DNA of 64,000 nucleotides from an uncultured Saprospiraceae bacterium (lineage in GTDB: Bacteria > Bacteroidota > Bacteroidia > Chitinophagales > Saprospiraceae), in NCBI GenBank assembly GCA_937139495.1, contig CAKZQC010000007.1, positions 1-64,000 on the forward strand, given 5' to 3'. The first letter of the stretch is position 1. Each line of letters opens with the position of its first letter. Positions 26,458 through 35,170 of the stretch are shown piece after piece. The translations under genes and the position numbers were made by a program. The notes beneath the pieces are model-generated. The model was not told the origin of the DNA. It worked only from the letters and a program-made list of their open reading frames with translations, and searched no databases.

Positions 26458-28863
26458 CTACTCAAACACCACTATCGTCATACCATCACCACCTCTATTT
26501 GCCTCAGGGTGATACGTCTTGCCAATATTCGGATATTCACGCAGTTTTTTGCTCACCATTCTACGCAATATACCAGAACCTTTGCCGTGAATAATCTGCA
26601 CCTCGTTGGTACTTGCCACCAGTGCATTATCCAAAAATTCTTGCAGCTTTTCGAGGGCTTCTTCGTGTCGCATACCACGTATATCACAAACAGGCTCAAA
26701 GTGTGCTTGCTTCTGTAGCGTATCGGTTTTGCCACGTGTCCCAACGAATGTCTGGAGCGGATTTTTGATCAATTCCAAATCTCGTAGCTTGATGGTCAAA
26801 CTAATATTGCCCATCGCTACGGTCGCTTCTTTTTTCTTGATGCTCATCACGACACCCACGCCCCCACCAGCACGCAAGCGGACATGGCTGCCTTCTTCTA
26901 TCACCCCCCCCGTGTCCATTTTTTCGTACACTTCGTAGATACCTTCTTTGATATCATCGACTTTCGTCGCAATATTTTTCTTATCTACTTTGGTTCGTTC
27001 TACTAGGTTTTTTGCTTTCGTTACGGCTTTATCTTTGTTCTTTTCTTCTCGCAATTCACGCAATAACTTCTGTGCTTCTTTGTGCAAATTTTCCGATTCG
27101 AGCATTTCCTGCTCTTTGACTTTTAGCTTGAGTTGCTTGCGCTGAAACTCCAAATCACGAAAAGCATTTTCGTAGTTTTTGATAAGCTGATCTAGGCGTT
27201 TTTGATGCTCTAGCAATTGCAATTGCGCCTCTAGCGTATTTTGTCTTTCTTTCTGCAAATCAACCAATATTTCGTCTAGATTATAATTGGCTTTTCCTGA
27301 TTTTTTGCGGGCATAATTGATAATTTTTTGTGGCAATCCGCTCTTAGTCGCTATCTCAAACGCATAAGAAGAACCTGGTTTACCTATCCGCATTTGGTAA
27401 GTAGGCGAAAGCGTATCTTTATCAAAAATCATAGAGGCATTTACCAAACCTTTATTCTCAAACGCAAATACTTTCAAATTGGAATAATGTGTCGTAATAA
27501 ACCCAAATACTTTCTTCTGATTCAAATCTCGCAACACGGCTTCCGCTATTGCACCACCCATTTTGGGGTCAGTACCTGAGCCAAATTCATCAATCAAAAC
27601 CAAGGTTTTCTCATTGGCTTTCTCCATAAAAAGGCGTGCATTTGCCAATCGAGAACTGTACGTACTCAATTCATCTTCTAGCGATTGTTGATCACCAATA
27701 TCTACAAAAAGATGCTCAAATACCCCCATTTCGGCTCCTTCATTGGCAGGCACCATCATACCACATTGCAGCATCAGCTGCAACAAACCGACCGCCTTCA
27801 GGCAAATAGATTTACCTCCTGCATTGGGTCCACTCAACACCAGTATGCGTGTATCTTTTTTATAATGCAAATGAAAGGCAACCGTTTCATTTCCTTCTTG
27901 TGCATTTTTGAGCTTGAGCAATGGGTGATAGACATTTCGCAACTTAAAGTGCGGTTTATCCATGAGCTGCGGAGCGGTTGCTTCTAGCAAATTGGCTAAC
28001 TGTGCTTTGGCTTGTATGACATCAAAATGTATCAAAATGTCTTCGTATTGTGCCAACTGATTGCCGTAAGGACGCAACAAAGCACTCAATGCTCGTAGTA
28101 TATTGTAGATTTCACGCTCGTATTCTCGTTGCAAATCAAAAATATCGTTGTTGAGATCAATCACGCCTTCTGGCTCTATAAATACAGTCTTGCCTGTGGC
28201 AGATTCGTCGTGTATAATACCTCGTACTTGACGTTTATTTTCAGCAGGAACAGACAGTACTCTTCGTCCATTACGGAAACTTTCCGAATTGTCGGATAGC
28301 CAACCTTTCGATTGATAATGCACAATCACCTGTTTGAATTTTTTGTCCAATTCTTGGCGCTTGCTTCCTTGCATGCGAGCGATACGCATCAACTCAGGCG
28401 AAGCATCAGTTCGAATATTCCCTTCTCCATCTATCACTCGATGGATTTCGTCCAGTAGTTCTTTATCAAAATCTACTACACGTATGATATCATACATGGC
28501 AGGATAAAGATTTTTGGTTGTTTTTTTTCGGCTAAAAAATTCATATATCTGATGACAAACCAACAGCGTGTTGGCAACACTCTTCAAGCTGCCAGCCGAA
28601 AGCACATAGTTTTCGATAGCCAACATTTTGAGTTCTGGCTTGATAGAGCCATAAGCACTCATCGGGAAGTTATGTTTATTTTCGCTAGTCTGCGTGTATT
28701 CATAAACCTCTTGTAGTTGTGTCTTGATTACCTCAAGCTGGGTGCTAGGAGTCAGTTTCCTGAAATATTCTATTCCCAATTCGCCTAAGCAATACTGCTC
28801 TACAAGTTGTATTATTTTATCAAATTCTAATTTCTGATAAATATCATTTGGTGCTAATTCCAT
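26458..28863 (-). CDS. mutS2: MutS2 endonuclease / ribosome-rescue ATPase
   Basis: An 801-residue MutS2, which suppresses recombination by cutting branched DNA and, in some bacteria, splits collided ribosomes (RqcU). It lacks the mismatch-recognition N-domain of MutS. The ATPase core shows Walker A GPNAGGKS near 345-352, LVLIDEFGSGTDP, and TTHYSNLK. A long coiled coil (about 520-630) follows, then a KOW-like segment and a C-terminal Smr domain (about 727-801) with CDIRGMRHEEAL (the usual LDLRG shifted to CDIRG) and HGKGSG. It is a single-gene unit ending in an element-bearing 3' region. Confidence 0.95.
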   Translation of the reverse strand: MELAPNDIYQKLEFDKIIQLVEQYCLGELGIEYFRKLTPSTQLEVIKTQLQEVYEYTQTSENKHNFPMSAYGSIKPELKMLAIENYVLSAGSLKSVANTLLVCHQIYEFFSRKKTTKNLYPAMYDIIRVVDFDKELLDEIHRVIDGEGNIRTDASPELMRIARMQGSKRQELDKKFKQVIVHYQSKGWLSDNSESFRNGRRVLSVPAENKRQVRGIIHDESATGKTVFIEPEGVIDLNNDIFDLQREYEREIYNILRALSALLRPYGNQLAQYEDILIHFDVIQAKAQLANLLEATAPQLMDKPHFKLRNVYHPLLKLKNAQEGNETVAFHLHYKKDTRILVLSGPNAGGKSICLKAVGLLQLMLQCGMMVPANEGAEMGVFEHLFVDIGDQQSLEDELSTYSSRLANARLFMEKANEKTLVLIDEFGSGTDPKMGGAIAEAVLRDLNQKKVFGFITTHYSNLKVFAFENKGLVNASMIFDKDTLSPTYQMRIGKPGSSYAFEIATKSGLPQKIINYARKKSGKANYNLDEILVDLQKERQNTLEAQLQLLEHQKRLDQLIKNYENAFRDLEFQRKQLKLKVKEQEMLESENLHKEAQKLLRELREEKNKDKAVTKAKNLVERTKVDKKNIATKVDDIKEGIYEVYEKMDTGGVIEEGSHVRLRAGGGVGVVMSIKKKEATVAMGNISLTIKLRDLELIKNPLQTFVGTRGKTDTLQKQAHFEPVCDIRGMRHEEALEKLQEFLDNALVASTNEVQIIHGKGSGILRRMVSKKLREYPNIGKTYHPEANRGGDGMTIVVFE

Positions 28864-28968
28864 TGTTGTTCTCTTGTGTTTCTTTACGGTTGTTATCCAT
28901 TAGGACTGTAATGGACATTATTCTAATCAAAGTAAAGGCTAAATAGTTCAATTCCGTACCTAAATCAC

Positions 28969-28976
28969 TAGCTTTG
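28969..28976 (+). promoter_or_regulatory. Candidate -7 box of guaC
   Basis: TAGCTTTG fits TAnnTTTG and lies 36 bp before the guaC ATG. A weak TTC lies about 20 bp upstream in place of TTG. Confidence 0.4.
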
Positions 28977-29012
28977 TGTGTAAAAAAATTGTTGTACTAA
29001 ACTATTGCTATC

Positions 29013-30053
29013 ATGCGCATAGAATCAGATATTAAGTTAGGTTTCAAAGATGTGATGTTTCGTCCCAAACGTTCTACGCTCAAATCTCGCTCTGAGGTAT
29101 CGCTCGAACGTGAATTTTCTTTTTTGCACAGCTCCCATAAGTGGAAGGGCATTCCTATTATTGCTGCTAATATGGATACAGTTGGCTCCTTTGAGATGGC
29201 AAACGCCTTATCCAAACAAGGTTTGATTACCGCCATTCACAAACATTACTCCATGGAGCAATGGGTTAGTTATTTGCGTCAAGCATCTCCTGAGCTGTTC
29301 AACCATATTGCGATAAGCACCGGTACAGGCGAGCAAGATGCAAAAAAATTAGATGCTATTCTAACAGAATTTACCGATTTAAAATTTGTTTGCATTGATG
29401 TTGCCAATGGTTATTCGGAGCATTTTCTGGATTTCGTGAAACGAACAAGAGAAAAACACCCCAACAAAATAATCATGGCTGGCAATGTCGTGACAGGTGA
29501 AATTGTAGAAGAATTGCTCCTGTCGGGTGCCGATATTATCAAAGTTGGTATTGGTCCAGGTTCGGTCTGTACGACTCGTATCAAAACAGGTGTTGGCTAT
29601 CCACAGTTGTCTGCGGTGATTGAATGTGCCGATGCCGCTCATGGTTTGGGCGGACAAATTATATCGGATGGTGGTTGCAAAATACCCGGTGATGTTGCCA
29701 AAGCATTTGGTGGCGGAGCTGATTTTGTGATGCTGGGCGGTATGCTCGCTGGACACGACGAAAGTGGCGGCGATATTATCCATAACGACAAGGGCGAAGC
29801 CTACAAATTGTTCTATGGTATGAGTTCCGAAACGGCGATGCAAAAGCACGCTGGCGGTGTCGCTCAATACAGAGCCCCCGAAGGCAAAACCGTCAAAATT
29901 CCTTATCGTGGTGCCGTTGATAGCACCATACAAGATATATTGGGCGGTCTCCGCTCCACTTGTACTTATGTTGGTGCTCGTCGCCTCAAGGAATTGACCA
30001 AACGCACGACTTTTATTAGAGTTCAAGAGCAACACAATACTACTTATTCTTAA
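29013..30053 (+). CDS. guaC: GMP reductase
   Basis: Converts GMP to IMP with NADPH and release of ammonia, for purine salvage. The 346-residue TIM barrel belongs to the IMPDH/GMPR family. The catalytic Cys186 sits in [26 protein letters not shown] carries the phosphate site, and YRAPEGK fits GMPR. There are no CBS domains, which argues for GMPR over IMPDH, as do the length and the early [16 protein letters not shown]. It is monocistronic and divergent from mutS2. Confidence 0.93.
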   Translation: MRIESDIKLGFKDVMFRPKRSTLKSRSEVSLEREFSFLHSSHKWKGIPIIAANMDTVGSFEMANALSKQGLITAIHKHYSMEQWVSYLRQASPELFNHIAISTGTGEQDAKKLDAILTEFTDLKFVCIDVANGYSEHFLDFVKRTREKHPNKIIMAGNVVTGEIVEELLLSGADIIKVGIGPGSVCTTRIKTGVGYPQLSAVIECADAAHGLGGQIISDGGCKIPGDVAKAFGGGADFVMLGGMLAGHDESGGDIIHNDKGEAYKLFYGMSSETAMQKHAGGVAQYRAPEGKTVKIPYRGAVDSTIQDILGGLRSTCTYVGARRLKELTKRTTFIRVQEQHNTTYS

Positions 30054-30070
30054 TTTTGGAATAGATACTA

Positions 30071-30113
30071 GACCGCTTCACTGCTAGCTCTTAGAAGTTA
30101 GATTTCTAATTGG
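30071..30113 (-). repeat. Dispersed ~45-bp intergenic repeat, copy 2
   Basis: Read on the minus strand it shows AAATCTAACTTCTAAGAGCTAGCAG-type sequence matching the family consensus, with several changes. It lies just after guaC. Confidence 0.5.
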
Positions 30114-30137
30114 AGTGAAAAGTAGTCCGAAGTATAT

Positions 30138-30200
30138 AGTCGGAAGTCGGAAGTTTTTAGCAGCTTGTTTAGAAAACTTCCGACTTTGGACTTTCCGACT
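30138..30200. repeat. Nested double hairpin built on TCGGAAGT
   Basis: Perfect 13-bp inner arms AGTCGGAAGTTTT/AAAACTTCCGACT (30145-30157 and 30173-30185) overlap an outer pair AGTCGGAA/TTCCGACT (30138-30145 and 30193-30200). It shares the TCGGAAGT core with the dispersed 45-bp repeats and could act as a guaC terminator, although no T-run follows directly. Confidence 0.6.
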
Positions 30201-30202
30201 TT

Positions 30203-30597
30203 AGTACAGGACAAATTTTTTTTTATCTATATCATAGAAAATATTGAAGAAGCGTAAAATAACAGCAATCCTACTTTAGGATGTATTCTAGGCTAAAAAT
30301 AGTTGTTCCAATTATATCTTCTCTTCTTTCCATTACCGAAAGAAGCAAAGTCTAGGGCGAATATTACGAAACAAGATACAATCACCTTTCAATACTGACT
30401 TCAAGGATGAACGAAGTGAACGGCAATACTTGGTATGGCATACCAAGTATTGCCGCTAGCCACGGTGGAACCCCTTGAAGTTTAAACGTATTTTCAAGGG
30501 ATCGTATTCGCTTGTTCTCCATAATGCCCCCTTAATGGCATAGCTTTTACTTGGTTTTACACTTTTAAATAATGTTTTTTACGTTTTGTCCTGTACT
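30203..30597. mobile_element. Inverted-repeat element (AGTACAGGACAAA family) carrying the 221-bp structured repeat
   Basis: AGTACAGGACAAA at 30203-30215 is mirrored by TTTTGTCCTGTACT at 30584-30597. No transposase frame is present, so if mobile it would be non-autonomous. The interior contains the 221-bp structured sequence at 30309-30529. The ATP-grasp gene begins only 32 bp after the right end. Confidence 0.6.
30309..30529. repeat. 221-bp structured repeat, copy 1 (candidate RNA)
   Basis: It differs from 56503-56723 at only 3 of 221 positions. Helices: CTTCTTTC/GAAAGAAG (30323-30330, 30338-30345); closing helix GCGAATA/TATTCGC (30357-30363, 30505-30511); a 16-bp perfect hairpin GGCAATACTTGGTATG with its complement (30422-30437, 30439-30454); and an outer stem ACTTCAAGG/CCTTGAAGT (30398-30406, 30473-30481). 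The last competes with CCCTTGAA/TTCAAGGG (30472-30479, 30493-30500). No plausible protein is encoded. The family is not recognised, and the strand of any RNA is unknown. Confidence 0.7.
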
Positions 30598-30628
30598 AAA
30601 CTTTCCGACACTAAAAACTAAAATCCCC

Positions 30629-31405
30629 ATGCTATTCCTTGTCCAATCCAATATTTATTCTGATCCTGACCACGCTCAAATTTTTGAAATTTTGCAAGGT
30701 TTGGACTTCGATTTTGAGCGAATACACTTGGATGCAACTGTAACGACGATCACAACAGCAACCAACCGAAACGATGTCTTTATTTATGGTTCAGTCAAAT
30801 TAGCTCGATTGGCGAAAGCCAATACCAACTGGCATCCAGGTTCTTTTTATGGTGGCAATCACTTATTTGAAGTCTATGCGGAACAATATGGTAACCATGT
30901 TTTAAATCATGGAATTTCCGTTTTTGAATTTGGCGAAACTATCAGTTGGCAGCCCAATGAGCAGAAGTTTATCAAGCCTTACAAAGAAGCTAAAATATTT
31001 ACAGGAGCAGTATTTACGGAAGTAAAATGGAAGGATTTTGTACACAATTCGCTTTCTAATCCCAAAACGCCACTGCTCCATACTCAGTCATTGGTACAAG
31101 CTTCTGCTCCTCGCAAGCTGCTCAAAGAAGCTCGACTTTGGATTGTCGGCGACCAAATTGTAGATGCCGTCTATTATCGTTTTCATGGTAATGTCACCTA
31201 TGAACGTACCGTCAATCCAGAAGGAATTGACTTTGCGAAAGCCATGCTACAAAAATTCCGAGTGGCAGAAGCCTTTGTTATGGACATTTGTTTGACGACT
31301 CATGGTTGGAAAATTGTAGAAATCAACTGTATTAATAGTGCTGGATTTTACCCAACTTCCGATGTAGCGAGCGTACTTAGAGCCTTAAATATTTACTTTT
31401 CGTAA
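30629..31405 (+). CDS. ATP-grasp domain protein (R2K / DUF4343-like)
   Basis: The ATG at 30629 (MLFLVQSNIYSDPDHAQIF) is used because the frame before it lies in the right end of the adjacent repeat element. The 258-residue protein has the short ATP-grasp layout of the R2K group: KFIKPYKEAKIFTG for the ATP-binding lysine, EARLWIVGDQIVDAVYYR, and metal-binding AFVMDICLTTHGWKIVEINCINSAGFY near the C-terminus (D and E/N ligands). Such enzymes ligate or modify peptides or other substrates; the target here is unknown. It stands alone. Confidence 0.65.
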   Translation: MLFLVQSNIYSDPDHAQIFEILQGLDFDFERIHLDATVTTITTATNRNDVFIYGSVKLARLAKANTNWHPGSFYGGNHLFEVYAEQYGNHVLNHGISVFEFGETISWQPNEQKFIKPYKEAKIFTGAVFTEVKWKDFVHNSLSNPKTPLLHTQSLVQASAPRKLLKEARLWIVGDQIVDAVYYRFHGNVTYERTVNPEGIDFAKAMLQKFRVAEAFVMDICLTTHGWKIVEINCINSAGFYPTSDVASVLRALNIYFS

Positions 31406-31514
31406 TCCTGCTGTTGATGCTGTTTTTTAGGCTTGTCCTGCGTACGGGCTTATAGTTCAAGTACACTGTAAATTAAATTTTAATACTTCAATACTAAATC
31501 TAAAATAAAAAATC

Positions 31515-31745
31515 ATTAGAGGTTATTACGAATGGAGTTGTCTGAGGGTAAGAAGATAGATTTTTTGATTGATGAAATAAACGCACACGCACGAGCGAAC
31601 CCAAAGGCTAGATGTTCAGAGAACATCTAGCAAAGAGTGCCACTCGTGGATTAGATAGCCTTAGCTATGAAGTCGAGCATTTATGAAATGAATCGGAAAA
31701 AGATATTTTTCTTGCCATACCAATCTATTCGTAATAACCTCTATT
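31515..31745. mobile_element. Inverted-repeat element (AGAGGTTATTAC family), full copy 1
   Basis: Ends ATTAGAGGTTATTACGAAT and ATTCGTAATAACCTCTATT are inverted repeats. The interior has a perfect 10-bp hairpin CTAGATGTTC/GAACATCTAG (31608-31630) and a CACGAG/CTCGTG pairing, but no open frame. It is closely related to 56133-56364 and, in its flanks only, to 26321-26437. It looks like a MITE-type element with a structured core. Confidence 0.75.
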
Positions 31746-31830
31746 AACTAAAGTGGTATTTAGGGACTTAAAACCTCTTGTTCCTCCTACTCAGAGCACT
31801 TCGATTGCTTTCTATCATCAGAATAGAAAG

Positions 31831-31911
31831 ATGTTAAGCACCTCTATTATCGTGAAATACCAAAACTTAATTTACACTGCACTCCTATTGACTTTAGGTA
31901 AGTTGTTTAAA
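31831..31911 (+). pseudogene. Truncated start of a lipoprotein paralogue
   Basis: The frame starting ATG at 31831 reads MLSTSIIVKYQNLIYTALLL, matching the start of the gene at 32608 (MLSTFIIAQYHNSIYTVLIL) at most positions. Upstream DNA also matches (an ATGTTAAGCAC context and a ~90-bp leader). After about 25 codons the similarity ends where the convergent gene at 31914 begins, so the rest of the paralogue was lost. Confidence 0.65.
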
Positions 31912-31913
31912 AA

Positions 31914-32429
31914 TTATCCTTCAAGAATACATCGTGCTTTAATTCCTGTCTTCTTTATATGTTGTTCTTTTACTTCATAAGTAATCTCATCACTTCCTAA
32001 CTTTGCTTGAGCCACAATAAATCCTGCTTCAGCAATTTCAGACAATTGTTCTTTTGTACAAAAATAAGACATTGCATAACTTGTATATACTTGATTTTCA
32101 ACAACATAAGATACTGGATTGGCATTTTTAGCACATTTAAATTTCAGTATTTTTTTTGATGGAAGTTTCAACGAAAGTAATTCTCCCTCTGCAACAACAA
32201 AATTACGTTCCCCTACAAAACGAACATTAAGTTCGACTCGATGATCATCTCCTTTTTTATAAAAGCTAACAACAAAAAAGTTTCTAACTTTAACCTGTGT
32301 TCTTAGTGCTAGTTCTTCTGTCATAGGATCTATAACCCTGTGTTTATATTTACATTTTTGAGCATATAAATTATTGGTACCCCATAATAAAACTAAAGCG
32401 ATAAAAATTATCCTTGAAATGTTTGTCAT
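31914..32429 (-). CDS. Secreted protein of unknown function
   Basis: A 171-residue protein with a signal peptide (cut after NNLYAQ, about residue 24). The mature part is a compact beta-rich chain with four cysteines (C26, and three later in KFKCAK, YFCTK and ARCILEG) that could form disulfides. No family was recognised. It lies between a truncated lipoprotein remnant and the related frameshifted lipoprotein, on the opposite strand to both, and so may have been inserted between two former tandem copies. Confidence 0.55.
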   Translation of the reverse strand: MTNISRIIFIALVLLWGTNNLYAQKCKYKHRVIDPMTEELALRTQVKVRNFFVVSFYKKGDDHRVELNVRFVGERNFVVAEGELLSLKLPSKKILKFKCAKNANPVSYVVENQVYTSYAMSYFCTKEQLSEIAEAGFIVAQAKLGSDEITYEVKEQHIKKTGIKARCILEG

Positions 32430-32607
32430 AGTAAAATTGTTTATAAGTTTTTTTTAAAAAAAGTATTTAGCGTGAGTTTGCATCAAAAAAGATACCGAAG
32501 TTATTTAAATACTAAAGCTAAAATGAAAAAATTGAAGCAAAAAGCTCTATTTTAGATACTAATACCTCCTGCACAGAGTATTTCGGTTATTTTCTACTAA
32601 AAAAAAG

Positions 32608-33304
32608 ATGTTAAGCACTTTCATAATCGCACAATACCACAACTCAATTTACACTGTACTTATACTTATAGCTTTCTCAATAAGTGGTTGTAGCAATCAA
32701 CCTCTGCCTACGCCCCAACTTCTACCAACCGATAGAGACACTTGCGTTTTTCGCAATTTGTCCCATAGTTATGATTATGAAATTTCGACCTACTACGACC
32801 TAACAATAGACATTCGTAAAGAAATGCCCTTAGTTGTAGGTCGCATTTTTTCTAAAAAAACAAAATTGGTCGTTGATTCCTTCAATTTTGAGTCTATTGG
32901 TTACGACAAGCCTGTTTTTATTGATTGCCAGTCTTATAACTCTTATTTGACTAATCAATCTGCTGGTACTTATCTTGGAGACAATAGCTTTGGCGATATC
33001 GTTGTTGCTGATTTAAATTTTGACCAACGAGAAGATTTGGCAATTGTCAACAATAATGGTGGAAATGGTGGTGATTATTAGAGGCTATTATAATTTTTAT
33101 TTACAACAAGCAGATAGCACTTTTTTAGAAAACTTGTACTTACGAGATAGTATGGAATACTTTCCGTTTGAGATAGACCGCACTCATCAACAATTGCGAG
33201 TACGGTATAGAATGTATAATGGTCGTGATGAGATAAAGCATTTTGAGTGGTCGCAACGAGGGCAAGACTATCAAGTCGTGCAAGAATCGTATGAAGATTA
33301 TTAA
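32608..33304 (+). pseudogene. Lipoprotein with VCBS/FG-GAP-like repeat, broken by a frameshift
   Basis: The first frame (32608-33081) encodes a lipoprotein signal (FSISGC) and ends FGDIVVADLNFDQREDLAIVNNNGGNGGDY, the calcium-binding-like DxNxDxxxDLAI repeat of FG-GAP/VCBS proteins. The family normally continues with a GGNGG...YNFYLQ strand. That continuation, YYNFYLQQADSTFLENLYLRD, exists in the next frame and runs to 33304. A one-base change near 33072-33085 therefore splits one gene of about 231 codons. A sequencing error or a rare programmed shift is possible. Confidence 0.7.
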
Positions 33305-33330
33305 ATATTCGCTGAAGCGAAAAAAGCGTT

Positions 33331-33348
33331 GTACTTTTGTGCTTCAAA
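33331..33348 (+). promoter_or_regulatory. Promoter -7 box of the RluA-type gene
   Basis: TACTTTTG (33332-33339) matches TAnnTTTG, 24 bp before the ATG. The 18-mer GTACTTTTGTGCTTCAAA is shared exactly with the tatD upstream region (40073-40090). No clear -33 box was found. Confidence 0.45.
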
Positions 33349-33363
33349 CTGTCTATAATATTT

Positions 33364-35064
33364 ATGAAGCCAACAGATTCTTTTTTTGTTCCTTTCGACA
33401 AGGCTGCAATAGCCGATATTCCGCTGCCGACTAAGTTCACTTTTCCATTCTATTACGAGCCGCATCCATTGAGTTTATTGGCAGCTAGTCAGCTGCAACA
33501 ACATATAGAAACGCAATTGGACAGCGACCACAATTTTGGATTAGAAGACGACAAAGAAGGCTTGGCTATCGGCAAAATGTTTGGCGTTTTGGTCGTCAGA
33601 AATACCGCAGGTGAATTAGGCTATTTATCTGGTTTTTCGGGCAAGTTGGGCGAGGACAATCACTACCCTGGCTTTGTACCGCCTGTGTTCGACATACTCG
33701 CAGAAGATGGATTTTTCAATCCAAGTATGGCAGCACTCAACCAGCTCAACGCTCGACTTCTAGCCCTAGAAGAAAATCCAGATTACTTAGCCTTGGAACA
33801 GATTTTTGAAGCAGAAAAAGAGCTGGTAGAAACACGATTGGCGTTCAAACGCCAACAACTAAAACAAGATAAAGACAAACGTAAGGTATTGCGCAAAGCA
33901 GGCAAAAAGGAGCTATCTCCAGCTGATTTTGAAGCACTAGAGTACGACCTCAAAACCGAGAGTCTTGGTCAGCAATTTTATTACAAACGTACGGTCAGTT
34001 TTTGGAAAGAACGTTTGGCAGAAACAGAAGCTGCTGTCGATGTTTACCTAGACGAAATTAAGGCATTGCGAACGCAACGCAAAAAAGATTCGGCGGCACT
34101 CCAAAAACGCCTTTTTGATCAATATACCTTTCTCAATCAAGCGAAAGAGTCCAAGAGTTTGTACGAAATATTCTTGCCAACAATCAACGATATTCCTCCT
34201 GCTGGAGCAGGCGAATGTGCGGCTCCTAAGCTGCTGCAATACGCTTTTTTGCATGATATGCAGCCGATTGCTTTAGCAGAATTTTGGTGGGGCGAGTCGC
34301 CCAAATCCGAAGTGCGCAAGCACGGCTATTTCTACCCTTCTTGCAAGGGAAAATGCCACCCTATACTCGGTCACATGCTACAAGGCATGGACGTAGATGA
34401 CAACCCCATGCTTCAGAATCCTGCCGAAGGAAAAACAATATCTATTGTCTATGAAGATGATGCGATTGTACTGGTCAACAAACCTGCCGAGTTCTTTTCG
34501 GTACCCGGTAAGACCATCGACGATTCGGTATTGCTACGCATGAAACAACGCTACCCAACAGCTACGGGTCCCTTGGTGGTTCATCGACTCGATATGTCCA
34601 CTTCTGGACTGATGATTATTGCCAAAACAAAAGAAGTACATAAAAAGCTACAATACCAATTCATAAAACGCACCATCAAAAAACGCTATGTAGCCATACT
34701 TGATGGCTGGGTCAAGGGCGAAGAAGGATTTATTGATTTGCCGCTACGAGTAGATTTGGACGACCGCCCTCGACAATTGGTTTGTTATGAGCATGGCAAA
34801 AATGCCCGCACCCGCTGGGAAGTGTTGGAAAGAATAGAAGTCGATGGTCGCAAACAAACCCGTGTTTATTTTTATCCCATCACAGGGCGCACCCATCAGC
34901 TGCGAGTGCATGCAGCCCACCCCGAAGGGCTCAACTTCCCTATCATAGGTGATGACTTGTATGGCAAAAAAGAAGAAAGATTACTGCTCCACGCCGAATG
35001 GATAGAACTCGTACACCCTATCACCAAAATAGCGATGACGTTTGAAATAGAACCAGAGTTTTAA
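33364..35064 (+). CDS. RluA-family pseudouridine synthase with long N-terminal extension
   Basis: Isomerises uridine to pseudouridine in rRNA or tRNA. The ATG at 33364 (MKPTDSFFVPF) is preferred to one nine codons earlier, which would overlap the promoter box. Of ~566 residues, the last ~215 are the catalytic domain, with HRLDMSTSGL (H407 to catalytic D410) and GRTHQLRVHAAHPEG. The N-terminal ~350 residues hold a coiled coil (about 140-260) and a segment GECAAPKLLQYAF...YPSCKGKCHPILGHML also found in Bacteroidota homologues acting on tRNA U32 or rRNA U746. The exact target is unknown. Confidence 0.9.
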   Translation: MKPTDSFFVPFDKAAIADIPLPTKFTFPFYYEPHPLSLLAASQLQQHIETQLDSDHNFGLEDDKEGLAIGKMFGVLVVRNTAGELGYLSGFSGKLGEDNHYPGFVPPVFDILAEDGFFNPSMAALNQLNARLLALEENPDYLALEQIFEAEKELVETRLAFKRQQLKQDKDKRKVLRKAGKKELSPADFEALEYDLKTESLGQQFYYKRTVSFWKERLAETEAAVDVYLDEIKALRTQRKKDSAALQKRLFDQYTFLNQAKESKSLYEIFLPTINDIPPAGAGECAAPKLLQYAFLHDMQPIALAEFWWGESPKSEVRKHGYFYPSCKGKCHPILGHMLQGMDVDDNPMLQNPAEGKTISIVYEDDAIVLVNKPAEFFSVPGKTIDDSVLLRMKQRYPTATGPLVVHRLDMSTSGLMIIAKTKEVHKKLQYQFIKRTIKKRYVAILDGWVKGEEGFIDLPLRVDLDDRPRQLVCYEHGKNARTRWEVLERIEVDGRKQTRVYFYPITGRTHQLRVHAAHPEGLNFPIIGDDLYGKKEERLLLHAEWIELVHPITKIAMTFEIEPEF

Positions 35065-35135
35065 GGGTATCATTCATGATAGTTTTCCTATCATTGGCAA
35101 AAGTAAACAAATGTAAAAAATAAATATCTGAAAGG

Positions 35136-35166
35136 TTGTTTTTTAAAAATAGTTGTACTACATTTG
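35136..35166 (+). promoter_or_regulatory. Promoter, TTG-N20-TACATTTG
   Basis: TTG at 35136-35138 and TACATTTG at 35159-35166 match the Bacteroidota -33/-7 consensus with 20-bp spacing. The ATG at 35171 is only 4 bp after the -7 box, so the transcript would be leaderless or the real start lies further in. Confidence 0.5.
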
Positions 35167-35170
35167 CTGC

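Larger units (their letters stand above)
31406..31913. other. Repeat and gene-remnant region, 508 bp
   Basis: After the ATP-grasp gene come a short AT-rich stretch, an inverted, degraded match to the lipoprotein 5' end (about 31452-31500, reading TTTAATTTACAGTGTACT on the minus strand), an inverted-repeat element (31515-31745) and a truncated paralogue start (31831-31911). Confidence 0.5.
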
